Source of the DNA: RGIG1959 sp045604545
Lineage (GTDB): Bacteria; Bacillota; Clostridia; Oscillospirales; Acutalibacteraceae
Length of the DNA: 7,417 nucleotides
Assembly: GCA_045604545.1 (NCBI GenBank)
Contig: JAZUOG010000085.1
Coordinates: 1-7,417 of the forward strand
Direction of reading: 5' to 3'
Shown: positions 5,869 through 7,417 of the stretch, piece after piece
Position numbering within the stretch: the first letter of the stretch is position 1
Layout: every line of letters starts with the position of its first letter
Notes under the pieces: generated by a model
What the model saw: the letters and a program-made list of their open reading frames with translations, nothing else
What the model was told of the DNA's origin: nothing
Databases searched by the model: none
Position numbers and translations under genes: made by a program

Positions 5869-6258
5869 TTATTGCTGATTCCTCTTGCCATGCGCCAGAG
5901 CAATCGCACTATACGTAACAAAGCCAAGACAGATACCCATATTACAATGTTGAAAACCGCTCACAAAAAAGAATACCGAGCCCATCACGGCATACGCCGT
6001 AAACCCGATTGCAGCCACCAGTTCAAACACATTCAGAAACCACTCGGGACATGACGCATTTTTCACTTGAAAAAGCACAATTCCAAAAACACCAAAGAAC
6101 CAAATGAGCGAAATGATCGGTGTCGCCAACAACACATTCTTCTTATCTTCTGCTGTTCCGAAAAGCAGAAATAATCCATACATCAACAATGCCATGATGC
6201 CGGGAATCACAAACGACAACACTTTGTTTTTAAACATACGATCAAGCAATTTTCTCAT
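5869..6258 (-). CDS. Orphan four-helix membrane protein, 129 aa
   Basis: Not recognised. After a basic N-terminus (MRKLLDRMFKNK) four hydrophobic segments follow: VLSFVIPGIMALLMYGLFLLFG, VLLATPIISLIWFFGVFGIVLFQV, WFLNVFELVAAIGFTAYAVMGSVFFFV and ICLGFVTYSAIALAHG. Three cysteines are present (NASCPEW and QHCNMGICLG); whether they pair is unknown. ATG 6258 was chosen over the in-frame ATG at 6318 because AAAGGAGAG lies 8 nt upstream and the extension (WFHSQNAHFLYQ) has no character. The gene is visibly more A/T-rich than its neighbours and sits beside a stem-loop repeat and a tRNA operon, which may point to later acquisition (inference). I see no convincing promoter directly upstream and no hairpin terminator in the 70 nt downstream. 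Confidence 0.75.
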   Translation of the reverse strand: MRKLLDRMFKNKVLSFVIPGIMALLMYGLFLLFGTAEDKKNVLLATPIISLIWFFGVFGIVLFQVKNASCPEWFLNVFELVAAIGFTAYAVMGSVFFFVSGFQHCNMGICLGFVTYSAIALAHGKRNQQ

Positions 6259-6356
6259 GTTGTACTCTCCTTTGCGGTGTTGATAGAGGAAATGAGCATT
6301 CTGCGAATGGAACCACAATCGTGTAGAACGGTCTTTGCAACGTCACCGGAAATCAA

Positions 6357-6449
6357 ATCCGTCCTTATCCCGACGAAGTCGGATTTCATCACGAAGGGAT
6401 TTCATCCGAGCGGAGTGGATGTATCCCGTCCGTTAGGACGGATGTAGTT
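6357..6449. repeat. Array of four small stem-loops with a conserved linker, possible MITE-like element
   Basis: On the plus strand four hairpins follow each other: CCGAC-GAA-GTCGG (6370-6382); ATCAC-GAA-GGGAT with one mismatch (6388-6400); ATCC-N9-GGAT (6404-6420); CCGTCC-GTTA-GGACGG (6426-6441). Each right arm ends in GAT and runs into a related linker: GATTTCATC (6382, 6398), GATGTATCC (6418), GATGTAGTT (6441). The outer ends form a perfect 9-bp inverted repeat, ATCCGTCCT (6357-6365) with AGGACGGAT (6435-6443), an alternative pairing to the fourth hairpin. There is no reading frame of note. It lies between the tRNA terminator and the orphan membrane protein gene. I recall similar linked hairpins from clostridial genomes, but this is memory, not a search. 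Confidence 0.65.
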
Positions 6450-6494
6450 GAAAAGAAAACGCCCTTTGTCTTTGGACAAAAGGCGTTTCTTTTC
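6450..6494 (-). terminator. Terminator of the tRNA operon
   Basis: A long hairpin pairs 6450-6470 with 6475-6494 (one mismatch, one bulged A) around a TTTG loop; core ACGCC-TTTGTC/GACAAA-GGCGT with A-rich and T-rich outer ends. It starts 1 nt after the CCA end of tRNA-Asn in the direction of transcription. The symmetric tracts make it usable from both sides. Confidence 0.88.
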
Positions 6495-6495
6495 A

Positions 6496-6571
6496 TGGCT
6501 CCCCGTGCTGGGCTCGAACCAGCGACATCATGATTAACAGTCATGCGCTCTACCGACTGAGCTAACGAGGA
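6496..6571 (-). tRNA. tRNA-Asn (anticodon GTT)
   Basis: 76 nt with encoded CCA. Acceptor stem TCCTCGT/ACGGGGA (one T-G pair), discriminator G, D-arm AGCTCAG-TCGGTAGAGC, anticodon loop CTGTTAA with GTT at 6538-6536, T-arm GCTGG-TTCGAGC-CCAGC. Third and last gene of the tRNA operon, 7 nt after tRNA-Glu. Confidence 0.97.
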
Positions 6572-6578
6572 ATATTTA

Positions 6579-6654
6579 TGGTGACCCGTACGAGATTCGA
6601 ACTCGTGTTGCCGGCGTGAGAGGCCGGAGTCTTAGACCACTTGACCAACGGGCC
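6579..6654 (-). tRNA. tRNA-Glu (anticodon CTC)
   Basis: 76 nt with encoded CCA. Acceptor GGCCCGT/ACGGGTC (one G-U), discriminator A, anticodon stem CCGGC/GCCGG with loop CTCTCAC, anticodon CTC at 6620-6618, T-arm ACGAG-TTCGAAT-CTCGT. Reads GAG only by Watson-Crick pairing, so a TTC-anticodon tRNA-Glu is expected elsewhere. Middle gene of the operon. Confidence 0.96.
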
Positions 6655-6660
6655 TCCTGA

Positions 6661-6736
6661 TGGTACACCATCACGGGCTCGAACCGTGGACACCCTGATT
6701 AAGAGTCAGGTGCTCTACCAACTGAGCTAATGGTGC
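6661..6736 (-). tRNA. tRNA-Lys (anticodon CTT)
   Basis: 76 nt with encoded CCA. Acceptor GCACCAT/ATGGTGT (terminal G-U pair), discriminator A, D-arm AGCTCAGTTGGTAGAGC, anticodon stem CCTGA/TCAGG with loop CTCTTAA, anticodon CTT at 6703-6701, T-arm CACGG-TTCGAGC-CCGTG. Decodes AAG. First gene of the operon, 6 nt before tRNA-Glu. Confidence 0.97.
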
Positions 6737-6768
6737 GTACGGAGCGGTCGTTTTCGGACTGCTTGAAT

Positions 6769-6797
6769 ATAATACACCACCATTTCCGAATTGTCAA
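6769..6797 (-). promoter_or_regulatory. Promoter of the tRNA Lys-Glu-Asn operon
   Basis: Perfect -35 TTGACA (6797-6792), 17 nt, -10 TATTAT (6774-6769, 5 of 6). A/T-rich sequence with T tracts lies further upstream (6800-6840) and could act as an UP element. The leader to tRNA-Lys is about 25-30 nt. Confidence 0.85.
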
Positions 6798-6882
6798 TAC
6801 CTATTTTCAGATTTTTTCGAATTTTTTTGCGCACCTGTTTCTCTCTTTCCTATTATATGCGGCAAAGCCGAAATGATACCGA

Positions 6883-6910
6883 TTGATTTTTTTGATTTTT
6901 GGTGTATAAT
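6883..6910 (+). promoter_or_regulatory. Promoter of coaX
   Basis: TTGATT (6883-6888), 16 nt, perfect TATAAT (6905-6910). The coaX ribosome binding site GGGAGG is at 6929-6934, so the leader is about 26 nt. It diverges from the tRNA promoter about 85 bp away. Confidence 0.75.
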
Positions 6911-6942
6911 AGCAATATCAGGAACTACGGGAGGCGGATTTC

Positions 6943-7417
6943 ATGCTGCTGACGATCGACATCGGCAACACCAACATCACACTCGGACTGTTTGACGGCG
7001 ATAGACTGTGCTCCACTGCGCGGCTGGCGACCGATCCCCACAAAACGTCCGATCAATATGCCGTTGAGATCCGTCAGGTGCTGTTGCTTCACGGCGCCGA
7101 TATCACGCTCATCGACGATGCCGTCGTGTGCAGTGTCGTGCCGTCGGTCGGTGCCGCGGTGGAAGCCGCCGTCACACTGCTGTGCGGCAAAGCGCCGCTC
7201 GTTGTCGGCCCCGGTGTCAAAACGGGACTCAACATTCGCATCGACAATCCTTCCGAGCTCGGCGCGGACCTTGTGGCGGGCGCGGCAGGCGCTCTGGCGT
7301 CCTATCCCCTGCCCGCCATCGTCATCGATATGGGCACCGCCACCACCGTGTGCGCGCTTGACAAGCACGGCACATTTCTCGGCGGTGCGATCGCCGCGGG
7401 TGTGCGTCTGACCCTGC
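6943..7417 (+). CDS. coaX: Type III pantothenate kinase, N-terminal 158 residues (runs off the right edge)
   Basis: Phosphorylates pantothenate with ATP, the first committed step of coenzyme A synthesis; cytosolic. CoaX belongs to the ASKHA fold. Motifs in order: phosphate-binding LTIDIGNTNITLG (3-15); SVVPS (64-68); GVKTGL (91-96); NPSELGAD (102-109), holding the conserved active-site aspartate; DMGTATT (129-135), the second nucleotide-binding loop; and GGAIAAGV at the window end. About 158 of the usual 255-260 residues are present. After GAD most relatives have arginine, here leucine (GADLVAGAAGA), a small deviation. ATG 6943 follows GGGAGG with 8 nt spacing and has its own TATAAT promoter. 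It is the only plus-strand gene. BirA or tRNA-dihydrouridine synthase genes often accompany coaX in Clostridia (family knowledge), but what lies downstream here is not visible. Confidence 0.95.
   Translation, partial: MLLTIDIGNTNITLGLFDGDRLCSTARLATDPHKTSDQYAVEIRQVLLLHGADITLIDDAVVCSVVPSVGAAVEAAVTLLCGKAPLVVGPGVKTGLNIRIDNPSELGADLVAGAAGALASYPLPAIVIDMGTATTVCALDKHGTFLGGAIAAGVRLTL

Noticed and set aside
5803..6054. 83-codon open frame on the plus strand in the more A/T-rich region
   Set aside because: No ribosome binding site and a low-complexity basic product; the minus-strand membrane protein with AAAGGAGAG explains the region.
6357..6449. Repeats with regular spacing considered as a CRISPR array
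   Set aside because: Linkers are only about 9 nt, intervals are 16-23 nt and palindromic, and no cas genes are present.
6852..6857. TATAAT on the minus strand as a second tRNA promoter
   Set aside because: The hexamer is perfect, but no -35 is recognisable at 16-18 nt and there is no TG extension; a chance match in A/T-rich DNA is likely.
6925..7368. 147-codon open frame on the minus strand
   Set aside because: Antisense to coaX and covers its ribosome binding site; no motifs.

Overview
The window reads as chromosomal DNA from a Gram-positive, moderately GC-rich member of the Clostridia (Bacillota). The evidence is strong GGAGG-type ribosome binding sites before almost every gene, canonical TTGACA/TATAAT promoters, compact hairpin-plus-U-run terminators, tRNAs with encoded CCA, and protein families typical of gut Clostridia/Oscillospirales: a DUF4190-like zinc-ribbon protein, an LSLGN-signature ABC-2 exporter and a DUF4886-like SGNH hydrolase. 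Assignment below class level is inference. It looks like a housekeeping region; no phage, insertion sequence, CRISPR array or defence system is visible.

Layout. From 1 to about 6740 everything is on the minus strand. In transcription order from the right these are: a three-gene tRNA operon (Lys-CTT, Glu-CTC, Asn-GTT; 6736 to 6496) with a strong promoter and terminator; an array of small stem-loops (6357-6449); an unrecognised 129-aa four-helix membrane protein (6258-5869); a 105-aa membrane protein (5721-5404); an NCS2 uracil permease (5289-3826); a zinc-ribbon, PPYPQ-repeat membrane protein (3773-3249); a two-gene ABC-2 exporter operon (3138-1476); and a two-gene operon of SGNH hydrolase and glycerate kinase (1391 to beyond position 1). 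On the plus strand a type III pantothenate kinase (coaX) starts at 6943 and runs off the right edge. The interval 6737-6942 is a divergent promoter region between the tRNA operon and coaX.

How the genes work together. The units are mostly independent. The ABC ATPase and permease form one exporter, translationally close (stop and start one base apart), behind a promoter with a perfect 20-bp palindrome at the expected transcription start, so a repressor encoded elsewhere probably controls it. The SGNH hydrolase and glycerate kinase are co-transcribed, the kinase ribosome binding site overlapping the hydrolase stop codon. The zinc-ribbon gene has its own promoter inside the end of the uracil permease gene, with no terminator between them. 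Four hairpin terminators separate most units.

The points most worth a second look are the stem-loop array at 6357-6449, the palindromic operator at 3154-3173, the hydrolase/kinase pairing and the orphan membrane protein at 5869-6258. I did not find a convincing new multi-gene system.
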